Shown piece after piece: positions 23,482 through 32,447 of a DNA stretch of 64,000 nt; within the stretch, counting starts at the first letter, position 1, and every line of letters starts with the position of its first letter. Origin of the DNA: Aquisediminimonas profunda (GTDB lineage Bacteria > Pseudomonadota > Alphaproteobacteria > Sphingomonadales > Sphingomonadaceae). The stretch covers positions 1,918,001-1,982,000 of the forward strand of contig NZ_CP080327.1 in assembly GCF_019443285.1 (NCBI RefSeq), in the 5' to 3' direction. The position numbers were made by a program, and so were the translations under genes. The notes beneath the pieces were generated by a model. It saw only the letters and a program-made list of their open reading frames with translations, searched no databases and was not told the origin of the DNA.

Positions 23482-24518
23482 TCAGCTACATCCTTCACAT
23501 TCGCCAGATCGTCTGTAATTCGACTGGTAATATTCTCGGCGACCAGTTTCGCCGCCACGCCTATCGCGTTGGCGACGCCATAGTCAGTTGCGCTCCCATG
23601 GCTTTTGACAACAACGCCATTGAGGCCAAGAAACACAGCGCCATTGTGATTGTTGGGATCAAGGTGATGCCGCATCAATTCAGTCGCAGGGCGGGATATC
23701 AGGAATCCGAATTTTGAACGGATTGAGCTCGTAAAGGCGCGACGAAGCAGGTCTGTCACGAAGCGCGCGGTACCTTCCATTGTCTTCAGGGCGATATTGC
23801 CTGAAAAACCGTCGCAAACGACGACATCTGTCTCACCCCTGGAGAGTTTGTCGCCCTCAATGAAGCCCATGAACGAGAGTTGAAGATGGGCAGAACTGCG
23901 CAATGTGGTCGCTGCATCACGAATGGCATCGGTGCCCTTCAAATCCTCGGTGCCGATATTCAGCAAAGAAACTCTGGGTCGTTCAATACCCAGTGCGATG
24001 CGCGCGTAAGCGGCGCCCATCACACCAAATTCAACCAGATTGCGCGCAGCGCATTCTGTATTCGCTCCGAGATCCAGCATGACAAAATCTGTTTTCCCAA
24101 GGCTTGGAAGCAATGCTGCCAGCGCCGGTCGGTCAATCCCCGGCATCGTCCGGAGGGACAGCTTGGCCATCGACATGAGTGCACCAGTGTTGCCTGCGGA
24201 TACGGCAGCACCAGCAAGGCCTTGCTTCACGCGGTCGATTGCGATGCCCATTGACGTGGTCTTTGCCCGCCGGATGGCCTGGGCAGCCTTGTCATTGCCG
24301 GAAATGACTTCAGGCGCATGAATGATTTGCGAATTTGCCTTGAGATTGGGGTGGTTCTCAAGCGCGGCAGCGATTGCTGCTTCATCCCCAACCAGATCAA
24401 ACGTCAGTCCCGGCCAGCGACGGCGGGCAAGGGCAACGCCGCGCAGCATGACTGCCAGCCCCTCATCGCCTCCCATCGCGTCGATGGCTAGTCGTGGCGC
24501 GTCTGCCACCTGATCCAT
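23478..24518 (-). CDS. plsX: Phosphate acyltransferase PlsX
   Basis: A 346-residue Pls[21 protein letters not shown] at the N-terminus, [27 protein letters not shown] and [19 protein letters not shown]. It converts acyl-ACP to acyl-phosphate for PlsY in phospholipid synthesis. It lies 26 bp after rpmF and overlaps fabH by four bases. Confidence 0.96.
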   Translation of the reverse strand: MDQVADAPRLAIDAMGGDEGLAVMLRGVALARRRWPGLTFDLVGDEAAIAAALENHPNLKANSQIIHAPEVISGNDKAAQAIRRAKTTSMGIAIDRVKQGLAGAAVSAGNTGALMSMAKLSLRTMPGIDRPALAALLPSLGKTDFVMLDLGANTECAARNLVEFGVMGAAYARIALGIERPRVSLLNIGTEDLKGTDAIRDAATTLRSSAHLQLSFMGFIEGDKLSRGETDVVVCDGFSGNIALKTMEGTARFVTDLLRRAFTSSIRSKFGFLISRPATELMRHHLDPNNHNGAVFLGLNGVVVKSHGSATDYGVANAIGVAAKLVAENITSRITDDLANVKDVAE

Positions 24519-24544
24519 CTCCCGGCTTGCTGGTTGGATCTGAC

Positions 24545-24724
24545 TTAGCTTGAGATGCTGACGACTTCGCGGCCGTTATAATGGCCGCATGCCGGGCACA
24601 TATTGTGCGGGCGCTTCAGTTCGCCGCAATTGCTGCATTCCTGAAAGGCCTCGACCCTCAAGGAGTCATGGCTGCGGCGCATATTGCGCTTGGAGGGCGT
24701 AGTTTTTCGCTTTGGAACGGCCAT
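24545..24724 (-). CDS. rpmF: 50S ribosomal protein L32
   Basis: ATG 24724 gives 59 residues starting [20 protein letters not shown], the universal L32 start; a 31-codon upstream extension is rejected. The zinc-ribbon cysteines are intact (CSNCGELK...CPACG), so this is the zinc-dependent form. It is the promoter-proximal gene of the rpmF-plsX-fabH-ihfA-merR-like group. The 202 bp up to the divergent MAPEG gene must hold both promoters; I see no clear boxes there. Confidence 0.96.
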   Translation of the reverse strand: MAVPKRKTTPSKRNMRRSHDSLRVEAFQECSNCGELKRPHNMCPACGHYNGREVVSISS

Positions 24725-24926
24725 CGAGGCACCTGTCTCTTCGTCTGTTGAACCTGCTTGTAACAGGGCAAGTCGCGATGCAAAACGCTGCGGCCCCCGA
24801 AAAGGCCGCGTCCGCACGCGGCCGGACTGTCACATTGAGCGAGCGCCTATAGCGATTCCCGCAGACGTTGCAAGTCCGGCGTTCCCGTGGCAACCAGTGA
24901 TAACGCAATAAGGGGGAAGCCTGAAC

Positions 24927-25352
24927 ATGATCTTGCCAGTTTCACTGACCGCCGCTGCCGTTGCAGCCTTTATCAACCTTTGGCTCGGCATTCGAATCGG
25001 TCAGGTCAGGACGTCCGAGAAGGTTTCGATTGGAGACGGTGGGAATGAAAAAGTAATCCGTCGGATGCGCGCGCAGGCCAATTTCGTCGAATTCACACCC
25101 TTTGTCCTGATTTTGATTGCGCTGATCGAAATGGCTGCTGGCACGTCGACCCTGCTTTGGGCAGTCATGGCCGTCTATATGGTCGCGCGCATTGCTCATG
25201 CGCTAGGCATGGACGGCTTGCCCAAGGGTCGGCCAATCGGAATCATGTTGACGCTGCTGATCATGACGGGGTTGGCTGGCTATGCCGTCTATATTGCTCA
25301 CAGCTCAGACGGAAAAGTCATAGCGCCGGCAGAGGTTATTCAAGCAGGCTGA
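24927..25352 (+). CDS. MAPEG-family membrane protein
   Basis: A 141-residue protein with four transmembrane helices (about 3-22, 50-68, 74-92, 105-125). The stretch LGIRIGQVRTSEKVSIGDGG then MRAQANFVEFTPFVLILIALIE is the MAPEG signature (RxxNxxE-type). MAPEG proteins include microsomal glutathione S-transferases; bacterial members are mostly uncharacterised. A GGGGGAAG site precedes ATG 24927. The stop touches the stop of the converging MBL gene (25353). Confidence 0.87.
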   Translation: MILPVSLTAAAVAAFINLWLGIRIGQVRTSEKVSIGDGGNEKVIRRMRAQANFVEFTPFVLILIALIEMAAGTSTLLWAVMAVYMVARIAHALGMDGLPKGRPIGIMLTLLIMTGLAGYAVYIAHSSDGKVIAPAEVIQAG

Positions 25353-26012
25353 TCAGGCCAGCGCATAGTCCGACACATAGCCGTTCGTCTTGCGTTCGTG
25401 GGCAAAGGTCGACATCGGCCCGTGTCCTGGAACAAACGCGGTTTCATCTCCGAGCGGCCAAAGCCGTCCCGTGATCGAGTCGATCAGTTGCTGGTGGTTT
25501 CCCATGGGGAAGTCGGTTCGGCCGATCGACCCCTGAAACAGGACGTCGCCGACTATTGCCAGCTTTGACGGAGCATGGTGAAAAACGACATGCCCCGGCG
25601 TATGGCCCGGGCAGTGATATACGTCGAGCACCAGCTTGCCGACGGTTACTGTGTCTCCATTCTCAAGCCAGCGGTCCGGTTCGAACGAGTGGGCCTGCAT
25701 CCCATATCTTGATCCGTCATCGTCCAGGCGGGAAATCCAGAATCGGTCCGCTTCATGCGGCCCTTCAATCGGGACCTGAAGTTCACTCGCGAGCATGCCA
25801 GCTTGCCCGCAATGATCGAGATGGCCATGCGTGATCAGGATCTTCTCAATTGTGACGCCTTGCTGGGCAGCGGCTGCTTTCAAGCGCTCAAGATCGCCAC
25901 CGGGATCCGTAAATGCGCCCCGCATGGTTTCTGTGCACCAGATCAGGCAACAATTCTGCTGAAGTGGCGTGACCGGAATGATCGCGGCCTTGAGGGGAGG
26001 GTTCGTTGACAT
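25353..26012 (-). CDS. MBL-fold metallohydrolase, glyoxalase II-like
   Basis: A 219-residue metallo-beta-lactamase-fold protein with the metal motif THGHLDHCGQ at about 60-69, further ligands in HCPGHTPGHVVFHH and VGDVLFQGSIGRTDFP, and the final His in FVPGHGPMST. This set matches the YcbL/GloB-like hydrolases, which bind two metal ions and split thioesters such as S-lactoylglutathione. The substrate is not certain. The upstream 117 bp hold its promoter and a 12-bp stem hairpin that belongs to terC. Confidence 0.9.
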   Translation of the reverse strand: MSTNPPLKAAIIPVTPLQQNCCLIWCTETMRGAFTDPGGDLERLKAAAAQQGVTIEKILITHGHLDHCGQAGMLASELQVPIEGPHEADRFWISRLDDDGSRYGMQAHSFEPDRWLENGDTVTVGKLVLDVYHCPGHTPGHVVFHHAPSKLAIVGDVLFQGSIGRTDFPMGNHQQLIDSITGRLWPLGDETAFVPGHGPMSTFAHERKTNGYVSDYALA

Positions 26013-26094
26013 GATGCCTCCTGTGCCGTGATATGCCTTTGCTGGTCAACACGATTTAACGTCGATGCCCTTGGGCCTGCGCCGTCGTATCCAC

Positions 26095-26121
26095 AGCCTG
26101 CGTGGCTAGGCCACGCAGGCT
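26095..26121. terminator. 12-bp perfect hairpin after terC
   Basis: AGCCTGCGTGGC (26095-26106) and GCCACGCAGGCT (26110-26121) form a perfect 12-bp stem with a 3-nt loop, nine bases beyond the terC stop. On the minus strand no T-run follows, so it may act as an mRNA 3'-end stabiliser or a factor-assisted terminator between terC and the MBL gene. Confidence 0.5.
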
Positions 26122-26129
26122 GGCATACC

Positions 26130-27116
26130 TCATCGCAGCTCGGCTGGACTGTCGTTCCGCGTCTTCCAAAGTGAAAATCCGATTCCGCCAAGGATAAGTG
26201 CGAATGTTACGCCCAGGCTCAAGACGGGCGGAAACTTTGCGCCGCCCATCACGAAGTCCGAGACGTAGATCTTCGATCCTATGAACACCAGAACGAGCGC
26301 CAGGGCGTATTTCAGATATTCGAAGCGATGCACCATCGCCGCAAGCGCGAAGTAAAGCGCGCGCAGGCCAAGGATCGCCATGATGTTCGATGTGAAGACA
26401 ATGAACATGTCTGTCGTGATTGCAAAGATTGCGGGAACGGAATCGACCGCAAACACCAAATCCGCGACATTGATGATGACCAGGGCGAGGAAGAGGGGCG
26501 TTGCCGCACGAACCAGTGCCCCAGTCTTGTCGTCAGGAACCATTACGAAGAATTTCTCTCCGTGCAGTTCTTTTGTCACCCGCATATGTGTCGAAATCCA
26601 GCGAACAACCGGATTTTTCGCAACATCGATTTCATGGCTGCCAGCGAACAGCATTTTGATGCCAGTCCCGATCAGGAAAGCCGCAAAAAAATAGAGGACC
26701 CAATAGAACTCTTCCACCAAGGCAGCACCAGCTGCAATCATGAGGCCGCGCAGTACAATGACTGCAACAATGCCCCACAAAAGGGCGCGGTATTGGTACT
26801 TTCGGGGGATCGCAAAAAACGTGAAGATGAGGGAAATGACAAAGACATTGTCAATGGACAGCGCCTTTTCGATGAAGAAACCCGTGAAGTATTTTATCCC
26901 CGGATCTGCGCCCTTTTCGAACCATATCCAACCTCCAAAGAGCAAGGCAATGCCAATGTAGAAAGCGGAGAGCTTGAGGCTTTCCGCGATGCCCATCTCC
27001 TTGTCTTCCTTGTGGAGCACACCGAGATCGAAGGCGGTCAACGCAACCACCAATCCAAGAAAAACCAGCCAGAACCAAACCGGTGTACCCAGCCAATCAA
27101 TGACAAGAAAGTCCAC
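26130..27116 (-). CDS. TerC-family integral membrane protein (Alx-like)
   Basis: A 328-residue TerC protein with about nine hydrophobic segments. Typical motifs are FFIEKALSIDNVFVISLIF, ALFLALVIINVADLVFAVDSVPAIFA and NIMAILGLRALYFALAAM. The conserved acidic residues (D in SIDN and AVDS) lie within membrane segments and are thought to move Mn2+ in this family (E. coli Alx). The long form with the second half like Alx is consistent with manganese homeostasis. Its upstream region has no recognisable manganese riboswitch that I could see, only the terminator of the DUF465 gene. Confidence 0.9.
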   Translation of the reverse strand: MDFLVIDWLGTPVWFWLVFLGLVVALTAFDLGVLHKEDKEMGIAESLKLSAFYIGIALLFGGWIWFEKGADPGIKYFTGFFIEKALSIDNVFVISLIFTFFAIPRKYQYRALLWGIVAVIVLRGLMIAAGAALVEEFYWVLYFFAAFLIGTGIKMLFAGSHEIDVAKNPVVRWISTHMRVTKELHGEKFFVMVPDDKTGALVRAATPLFLALVIINVADLVFAVDSVPAIFAITTDMFIVFTSNIMAILGLRALYFALAAMVHRFEYLKYALALVLVFIGSKIYVSDFVMGGAKFPPVLSLGVTFALILGGIGFSLWKTRNDSPAELR

Positions 27117-27129
27117 GAGGCAATTCGTC

Positions 27130-27191
27130 CTTAGTCAAAAACAAATGAAAGCAATGGCCGCCTGCAGCCCAGGTAGTGACTGATGGCGGCC
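27130..27191 (-). terminator. Terminator of the DUF465 gene
   Basis: On the minus strand GGCCGCC (27191-27185) pairs with GGCGGCC (27162-27156) around a 22-nt loop, followed by ATTGCTTTCATTTGTTTTTG. The 7-bp GC stem and T-rich tail between the DUF465 stop (27212) and the terC start (27116) look like an intrinsic terminator, so terC probably has its own promoter or depends on read-through. Confidence 0.5.
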
Positions 27192-27211
27192 AAGTTACTG
27201 GAAAATCGGGT

Positions 27212-27394
27212 TCAGGCCGTACGTTGATGGCCTTGTAAACCGGCAAGCCGGTGCAGTCGATCCTTTACCGCCAGCTTGAGCTTCTTGAGCCGCTGAATTC
27301 GCGTCACGTCCTGCCATCGCTTCTTTTGCTCAGCCCGAATGATATCATCAATTTGCTTGTGCCTGAGCAACAACATGAATGCTTTGGTCGTCAT
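27212..27394 (-). CDS. DUF465 (YdcH-like) small coiled-coil protein
   Basis: ATG 27394 gives 60 residues: LLLRHKQIDDIIRAEQKKRW, then RLKKLKLAVKDRLHRL. This matches the DUF465 pattern (short antiparallel helices with conserved H, D/E and LK..KL.LKD). The 40-codon N-terminal extension in the same frame carries no such pattern and is rejected. The family is common in proteobacteria and has no established function. The protein is basic and cytoplasmic. Confidence 0.85.
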   Translation of the reverse strand: MTTKAFMLLLRHKQIDDIIRAEQKKRWQDVTRIQRLKKLKLAVKDRLHRLAGLQGHQRTA

Positions 27395-27593
27395 CAAACC
27401 CACTCCTTGACAGTTTCCACTGGATCGGGAGCAAGGCTGAAGGGAAACGAACATATGGACCCTGTGCACCGGATTCTCCCGATGCGGTCCGACATCACGA
27501 TCAACGCAACACAATGGTCGTCAATCGCCAGAGGGGCCCGGCCCGCACCTCTAGAATAGGAACAGTCGACCTAAATTCAAGAGGCGGCCAGAA

Positions 27594-29264
27594 TTATTTT
27601 GCGATAAGCCCGTTGGCTGCGCTGAGAACCGCCCGCACACTGGCTGTCGCGACGTCTTCATCGATGCCGACACCCCATACAGTACGGCCATCCGTCGTCC
27701 GGCATTCGACATATGCGGCAGCGCGAACGTTTGTGCCTTGGCCCATTGCATGTTCACTATAATCGGCGATTTCGAGGCCGATCGAAAAGCTTTGATTCAG
27801 CGTTGCGACCACGCTTGAAATCAAGCCATTGCCTCGACCGCTGACTGACTGTTCACGCCCGTCAATCGCGATTTTGCCAGCAAAGATGCGATCGCCATTC
27901 GCGGCTCTCGTCTCATCATACTCGACGAGCTGATAATGTTGCGGCGTGTTCAAGCAATAGGCACGCTGGAATACGTCCCAGATATCGCCTGCGTGGAGTT
28001 CTCGGCCGACCTTGTCTGCAAGTTCCTGAACATGGCGAGAGAAGTGCGCCTGCATTTTCTTTGGCAGCTTGAGTCCCTGATCCTGTTCGAGAACCCAGGC
28101 AAAGCCACCCTTGCCGGATTGTGAATTCACCCGGATCACCGCTTCATACGAGCGCCCAAGGTCGGCCGGATCGATGGGCAGGTAGGGGACTTCCCAAAAA
28201 TCGTCATTTCGGGCTGCCTGCGCGGCAAAGCCCTTCTTGATCGCATCTTGATGACTGCCCGAAAATGCTGTGAAGACCAGTTCGCCAGCATAAGGGTGCC
28301 GAGGGTGGACCGGCAGGTCGTTGCAATATTCGACCGTCTTGATGACCTCATCGATGTCGGAAAAGTCGAGACCGGGATCCACTCCTTGCGTGTACATGTT
28401 GAGCGCGACAGTCACGAGGTCGACATTGCCGGTCCGTTCGCCGTTTCCAAACAAGCAGCCTTCGACACGGTCTGCGCCTGCAAGCAGGCCAAGTTCGGTT
28501 GCTGCCACGCCTGTTCCACGATCGTTATGGGTATGCAGGCTGATGATCACACTTTCACGGTTCGGAATGTTGCGCCCGAAATATTCGATCTGGTCTGCAT
28601 AAATGTTGGGCGTTGCAGCTTCTACTGTTGCTGGCAGGTTAAAGATGATCGGCCGCTCGGGCGTAGGTTTCAGTATGTCCATGACCGCTGCGCAGCATTC
28701 GAGGCTGAAATCGAGTTCCGCGGTTGAGAAGGTTTCGGGGGAATATTCGAAATGCCATTCCGTATCGGGCTGTTTTGCCGCTTCGTCGCGCAGAATCTTG
28801 GCACCAGTGATGGCGATGTCCCGAATTTCGCTTGGCTCCATCTGGAAGACGATGCGGCGCCACATGGGTGAAACCGCGTTGTAAAGGTGCACAATCGCTG
28901 CTCGAGCACCTCGCAGGGAGTCAAAGCTCGTGCGGATCAGGTCTTCGCGCGATTGGGTGAGGACCTGCACCATGACATCATCCGGGATGCGTCCCGATTT
29001 GACCAATCCCGAGATAAAATCAAACTCTGTTGCACCAGCGCTCGGAAATCCGACTTCGATTTCCTTCACACCAATCTTGAGCAGCAGGTCGAAAAAGCGG
29101 GTCTTCTTTTCCGCGTCCATCGGATCGACAAGTGCTTGATTGCCGTCGCGCATATCCGTTGAAAGCCAGCGAGGCGCATGCGTGATGGTTCGGCCCGGCC
29201 ATTGACGGTCTGGCAGGTTGATTTGCGGAAACGGACGGTATTTTTGAGATGGATTACGCAGCAT
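27594..29264 (-). CDS. leuA: 2-isopropylmalate synthase
   Basis: ATG 29264 gives 556 residues beginning [20 protein letters not shown], normal for the long LeuA type; the extension to 29339 covers the leader region and is rejected. Catalytic motifs: [15 protein letters not shown] near the N-terminus, the metal ligands in [12 protein letters not shown], and a C-terminal regulatory domain ([35 protein letters not shown]). The enzyme condenses acetyl-CoA with 2-oxoisovalerate, the first committed step to leucine, and is feedback inhibited by leucine through that domain. A Leu-rich leader peptide is encoded upstream. Confidence 0.96.
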   Translation of the reverse strand: MLRNPSQKYRPFPQINLPDRQWPGRTITHAPRWLSTDMRDGNQALVDPMDAEKKTRFFDLLLKIGVKEIEVGFPSAGATEFDFISGLVKSGRIPDDVMVQVLTQSREDLIRTSFDSLRGARAAIVHLYNAVSPMWRRIVFQMEPSEIRDIAITGAKILRDEAAKQPDTEWHFEYSPETFSTAELDFSLECCAAVMDILKPTPERPIIFNLPATVEAATPNIYADQIEYFGRNIPNRESVIISLHTHNDRGTGVAATELGLLAGADRVEGCLFGNGERTGNVDLVTVALNMYTQGVDPGLDFSDIDEVIKTVEYCNDLPVHPRHPYAGELVFTAFSGSHQDAIKKGFAAQAARNDDFWEVPYLPIDPADLGRSYEAVIRVNSQSGKGGFAWVLEQDQGLKLPKKMQAHFSRHVQELADKVGRELHAGDIWDVFQRAYCLNTPQHYQLVEYDETRAANGDRIFAGKIAIDGREQSVSGRGNGLISSVVATLNQSFSIGLEIADYSEHAMGQGTNVRAAAYVECRTTDGRTVWGVGIDEDVATASVRAVLSAANGLIAK

Positions 29265-29301
29265 GATTCTTCTCTTCAAAGCCTGGTTGGGTCTGGATTT
29301 G

Positions 29302-29362
29302 GCCCTTAGGCAGCATCCGCGCAGGCGACACCCACGCATTCATGACGCGCCTAAGGGCGCGT
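29302..29362 (-). promoter_or_regulatory. Candidate leucine attenuator upstream of leuA
   Basis: In the leuA leader, ACGCGCC-CUUA-GGCGCGU (29362-29345) forms a perfect 7-bp hairpin that contains the leader peptide stop. The same GCCCUUAGGC (29358-29349) is also complementary over 10 bp to GCCUAAGGGC at 29311-29302, so the two structures exclude each other. This is the logic of an attenuator in which ribosome position on the Leu codons selects the fold. A U-run after the downstream arm is not seen, so the switch may act on translation or on rho rather than intrinsic termination. Confidence 0.55.
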
Positions 29363-29410
29363 AAGTCGAAGGAGAAGAAGGGCAAGAGCCGAATTCATGA
29401 TGACGGGCAT
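29351..29410 (-). CDS. leuL: Leucine-rich leader peptide of leuA
   Basis: ATG 29410 (19 residues, MPVIMNSALALLLLRLTRP) or the in-frame ATG 29398 (15 residues). Six of the last eleven residues are Leu, with four of them consecutive, encoded mainly by CTT. The stop TAG at 29353-29351 lies inside the loop of the hairpin 29345-29362. The peptide ends 86 bp before leuA. Such Leu-run peptides precede leuA in many proteobacteria and couple leucyl-tRNA charging to leuA expression. No strong ribosome-binding site is evident in front of either ATG. Confidence 0.75.
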   Translation of the reverse strand: MPVIMNSALALLLLRLTRP

Positions 29411-29433
29411 ATGCCGCGCGTCCCGCAACTTGT

Positions 29434-30816
29434 CTAGCCCTCAAGCACCCGGATGAGCGTGCGGACATCATTGTCGATCTCGCTGTCCTCGCCCCTCAGC
29501 CGCTCAATCTGGCGGACGGCATGGATCACGGTTGTGTGATCGCGCCCGCCAAATCGCCTGCCAATTTCCGGCAAGGAGCGAGGGGTCAGCTGCTTTGCGA
29601 GATACATCGCAATCTGACGGGGGCGAGCAACTTCGCGGGCACGCCGAGCAGACACCATTTCTGCATGCCGGATGCGGAAATGCTCAGAAACTCGTCGCTG
29701 GATCTCATCAATCGTAATGCGTCTGCGGCTGGCCCTGAACATGTCAGCCAGGACTTCTTCGGCGAATTCAATCGTAACGGGCCGGTTGCCAAGAGAGGCA
29801 TAGGCCAAGAGCCGGTTCAAACCACCCTCAAGTTCCCGAACATTTGTTGCAAGCCGGGCGGCCAACAAGTCGAGAACCTGATCTTCAATCACGGCACCTT
29901 CGATCGCCGCTGCCTTGGCTCCAATGATTGCCCGGCGGAGCACAAAGTCGGGTGGCTGAATATCGACCACAAGGCCTTGTGTGAGGCGGGAAAGAATACG
30001 TCCTTCAACCCCATCCAGCGCCTGCGGCGCGCGATCAGCGCTGATGACCAGCTTTCGTCCCGCAGACATGAGTTCGTCAACCGTGTGGAGGAATTCCTCC
30101 TGCGTCGAGTCCTTGCCTGCGATGAACTGCACATCATCAATCATCAGCAAATCGGCGGAGCGCAGTCTTGTCTTGAACGTGATCGTGTCCCGCGCGCGCA
30201 TTGCGGAAACAAAGTCGAACATGAAACGCTCGGCCGACATGTACAGCACCCGGGCGGACGGGTGCGCGCGCTGATACTCGTGTCCGATCGCATGCAAAAG
30301 ATGGGTTTTGCCCTGACCGGTCTGGGAGTGGATAAAGAGCGGATTGAACCGCATGGAAGGGCCGCTTGCAAATGTCAGTGCAGCATTGGCGGCAACTGCA
30401 TTTGCAGGACCAGTAACGAACCGCGAGAACGTCAATCGAGGATCGAACGCATGGCCATCGGGCTTCGGTGCCGGGTCACTTGGGAGTTGTTCAGATTTCG
30501 CTTCGTAACGTTCTGCAGACTCTCCGGCGACTTCAATACGGACCCCGCGAACCTGCGGGCTTGCGGCCTTCCAGGACTGCGCGAGACGATCGCCATGATG
30601 CGTGCGCACCCAGCTGGCCATGAATTCGGAAGGAAGGGATAGGCGGACCAATCCCTCCTCAGCCTGCCAGCCTGCAAGCGCAACGGGCTTCAGCCAATGA
30701 TCAAAGCTTCTCGCACCGATACTGTGCCGAAGCGACTTGCGAATATCGTCCCAAGCCTGTGCCAGCGCGTCGCTCTCGGTCGGATCCAAGGGACATGTGG
30801 ACGGCGGCAACGACAT
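29434..30816 (-). CDS. dnaA: Chromosomal replication initiator DnaA
   Basis: ATG 30816 with GGGGGAG upstream gives 460 residues; the TTG at 30837 overlaps that site and is less likely. Domain I (DDIRKSLRHSIGARSFDHWLKPVAL) is followed by a variable linker. Domain III has FVTGPANAVAANAALTFA, Walker A GQGKTHLLHAIG and LMIDDVQFIAGKDSTQEEF. Domain IV has the DNA-binding signature GRRFGGRDHTTVIHAVRQI. It initiates replication at oriC. rpsT lies 410 bp upstream on the same strand, a common alphaproteobacterial order. Confidence 0.97.
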   Translation of the reverse strand: MSLPPSTCPLDPTESDALAQAWDDIRKSLRHSIGARSFDHWLKPVALAGWQAEEGLVRLSLPSEFMASWVRTHHGDRLAQSWKAASPQVRGVRIEVAGESAERYEAKSEQLPSDPAPKPDGHAFDPRLTFSRFVTGPANAVAANAALTFASGPSMRFNPLFIHSQTGQGKTHLLHAIGHEYQRAHPSARVLYMSAERFMFDFVSAMRARDTITFKTRLRSADLLMIDDVQFIAGKDSTQEEFLHTVDELMSAGRKLVISADRAPQALDGVEGRILSRLTQGLVVDIQPPDFVLRRAIIGAKAAAIEGAVIEDQVLDLLAARLATNVRELEGGLNRLLAYASLGNRPVTIEFAEEVLADMFRASRRRITIDEIQRRVSEHFRIRHAEMVSARRAREVARPRQIAMYLAKQLTPRSLPEIGRRFGGRDHTTVIHAVRQIERLRGEDSEIDNDVRTLIRVLEG

Positions 30817-31164
30817 AAATTCAGGTAACTCCCCCAAGGCTAAAACCGACAGTATGCGCCCCGCCCCCCGGCAACACGCAACTTCCGAACCCGAAACAAC
30901 TAGGCCGGGACAAAACTTCTCACTGGCAAGAACAGCTGCGGACCGATTCGCCCGCGGCTTGAGGGGATTTTTAGGGGCGCTAAGGCCCAGCGATCAAGGG
31001 TTCGGGTGTCAAAAAAATGAAATAAATACTGTTGACTCAAGCAACCGCACGAATCCGTTAACCTATCTTAAAATATTGAAAAATAACCAAAAAATATTGG
31101 GGGGTCATTTTGGACTTCCCGCGAATCGTGGATTCAGCTTGGGTTTTGCACGCGCTGCACCGCA
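30817..31164 (-). promoter_or_regulatory. dnaA upstream region: AT-rich tract with clustered GANTC sites
   Basis: No gene is visible in the 409 bp between dnaA and rpsT. The interval 31008-31106 is AT-rich in an otherwise GC-rich window. It holds GANTC sites at 31034, 31051, 31123 and 31131, four within 102 bp, the recognition sequence of the CcrM methylase. A TTAA-N6-TTAA pair at 31058-31071 resembles, but is one base short of, the CtrA box TTAA-N7-TTAA. I see no perfect DnaA box (TTATCCACA), so an origin is not claimed. dnaA promoters must lie here but boxes are not clear. Confidence 0.5.
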
Positions 31165-31200
31165 CAATTAAAAGCCCGCCGATCGTGAGATGGGCGGGCT
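31165..31200 (-). terminator. rpsT intrinsic terminator
   Basis: On the minus strand AGCCCGCC (31200-31193) pairs with GGCGGGCT (31180-31173), an 8-bp GC stem followed by TTTAATTG, 26 bp beyond the rpsT stop. It should end rpsT transcription, so dnaA needs its own promoter in the region that follows. Confidence 0.75.
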
Positions 31201-31225
31201 CTTGAACCGAAGCGGGACGCTCCGA

Positions 31226-31489
31226 TCAGGAAAGTGCGGACACCGCCTTTGTAAGACGCGAAAACTTACGTGATGCTGTGTTCTTGTGGAGCACGCCTCG
31301 GGCAACCCCGCGAGCGAGTTCAGGCTGAACGGCGGCAAGTGCCGCGGCGGCAGCCGACTTGTCACCAGCTGACAGGGCCAATTCAACTTTCTTGACGAAA
31401 GTCCGGATACGGCCAACACGGTTGCCGTTGATTTCCGCGCGACGTTCGTTGCGACGGATGCGCTTTTTTGCTTGCGGCGTATTCGCCAT
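31226..31489 (-). CDS. rpsT: 30S ribosomal protein S20
   Basis: ATG 31489 gives 87 residues starting [20 protein letters not shown], the universal S20 start; an upstream in-frame extension to 31585 is rejected. The rest is helical ([42 protein letters not shown]). S20 binds 16S rRNA early in 30S assembly. It lies between mutM (100 bp upstream) and dnaA, and its own terminator follows. Confidence 0.96.
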   Translation of the reverse strand: MANTPQAKKRIRRNERRAEINGNRVGRIRTFVKKVELALSAGDKSAAAAALAAVQPELARGVARGVLHKNTASRKFSRLTKAVSALS

Positions 31490-31588
31490 GCCAAAACCCT
31501 CAAAATCAGTGCAAAAGAAAAAGCGGCGCAGAATCATCCGCACCGATCCGGACGCGCCATTAGCCAAGTGGCCCATTCGGGTCAACCT

Positions 31589-32401
31589 TTAACGCTGGCA
31601 TCTGGGGCAGTAAAAGGTCGACCTCCCGCCATCGATGCGACGCAGAACAGGCTGACCGCACTGGCATGCCTCCCCCTCGCGACCATAGACGCGCCATTGC
31701 TTGAAGAAATATCCCAGTTCGCCATCGGGTTGGGCATAGTCACGCAGGGTGGAGCCGCCGGCTTTGATTGCTGAGGCCAAAACATTCTTGATCGCCACAA
31801 CAAGCGGTTCAAGACGTGTCTTTGCGACGCGACCGGCGGGTTTGTTGGGCTTGATACCGGCCATGAACAGGGCCTCGCAGACATAGATGTTGCCCAAACC
31901 GGCAACAATTCTCTGGTCAAGCAGCAGTGACTTGATCGACGCACTGCGTCCCGCAAAGGCCTGCGCCAGGACCTTGGCGGAAAAGTCATCGCTCAAGGGT
32001 TCCGGCCCGAGTGCCTGAAAGGCTGGCCAGTCCATTGCCGATTCAGTCCTGAGCAGGTCGAGTGAGCCGAACCGCCGGTGATCGTTGAGAGCGAGCAGCC
32101 GTCCAGTCGCCGTTTCGAGGATCAGATGATCGTGCTTTTCGATCTCGGCAGGATCGACGCGCCACCTGCCCGACATGCCGAGATGGAAAACGAGCGTATC
32201 GCCTCGATCTGTCTCGACCATGCCATATTTTGCTCGGCGTCGAAGACCCGTGACGCGCGCACCGGTCAGCCTTTGGCGCATGTCCGGCGGAATTGGTCTA
32301 CGGAGATCTGCCCGGCGGGGCTCGACGCGAACGAGAACCTCACCCTCCAGCACCGAGGCGAGTCCGCGAACAGTTGTTTCGACTTCGGGCAATTCAGGCA
32401 T
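31589..32401 (-). CDS. mutM: Formamidopyrimidine-DNA glycosylase
   Basis: A 270-residue Fpg. It begins MPELPEVETTVRGL with the catalytic Pro2 and Glu3, has Lys (VFHLGMSGRW region) and ends with the zinc finger CQCGQPVLRR...FYCPRCQR carrying the DNA-binding Arg. It removes 8-oxoguanine and cleaves the abasic site in base excision repair. It is divergent from ubiE with 46 bp between the start codons. Confidence 0.96.
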   Translation of the reverse strand: MPELPEVETTVRGLASVLEGEVLVRVEPRRADLRRPIPPDMRQRLTGARVTGLRRRAKYGMVETDRGDTLVFHLGMSGRWRVDPAEIEKHDHLILETATGRLLALNDHRRFGSLDLLRTESAMDWPAFQALGPEPLSDDFSAKVLAQAFAGRSASIKSLLLDQRIVAGLGNIYVCEALFMAGIKPNKPAGRVAKTRLEPLVVAIKNVLASAIKAGGSTLRDYAQPDGELGYFFKQWRVYGREGEACQCGQPVLRRIDGGRSTFYCPRCQR

Positions 32402-32447
32402 GGATTTGCGCTAGCGGGAGCGCTGCCCCTTGGCTAGAGCGGCCTGC

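Noticed and set aside
27117-27211. Manganese riboswitch (yybP-ykoY type) in front of terC
   Set aside because: Only a terminator-like hairpin of the preceding gene is seen; the conserved riboswitch loops are not recognisable.
30817-31164. Replication origin next to dnaA
   Set aside because: AT-rich tract and GANTC cluster are suggestive, but no DnaA box array was seen, and in alphaproteobacteria oriC is often away from dnaA. GC-skew of the whole chromosome would decide it.
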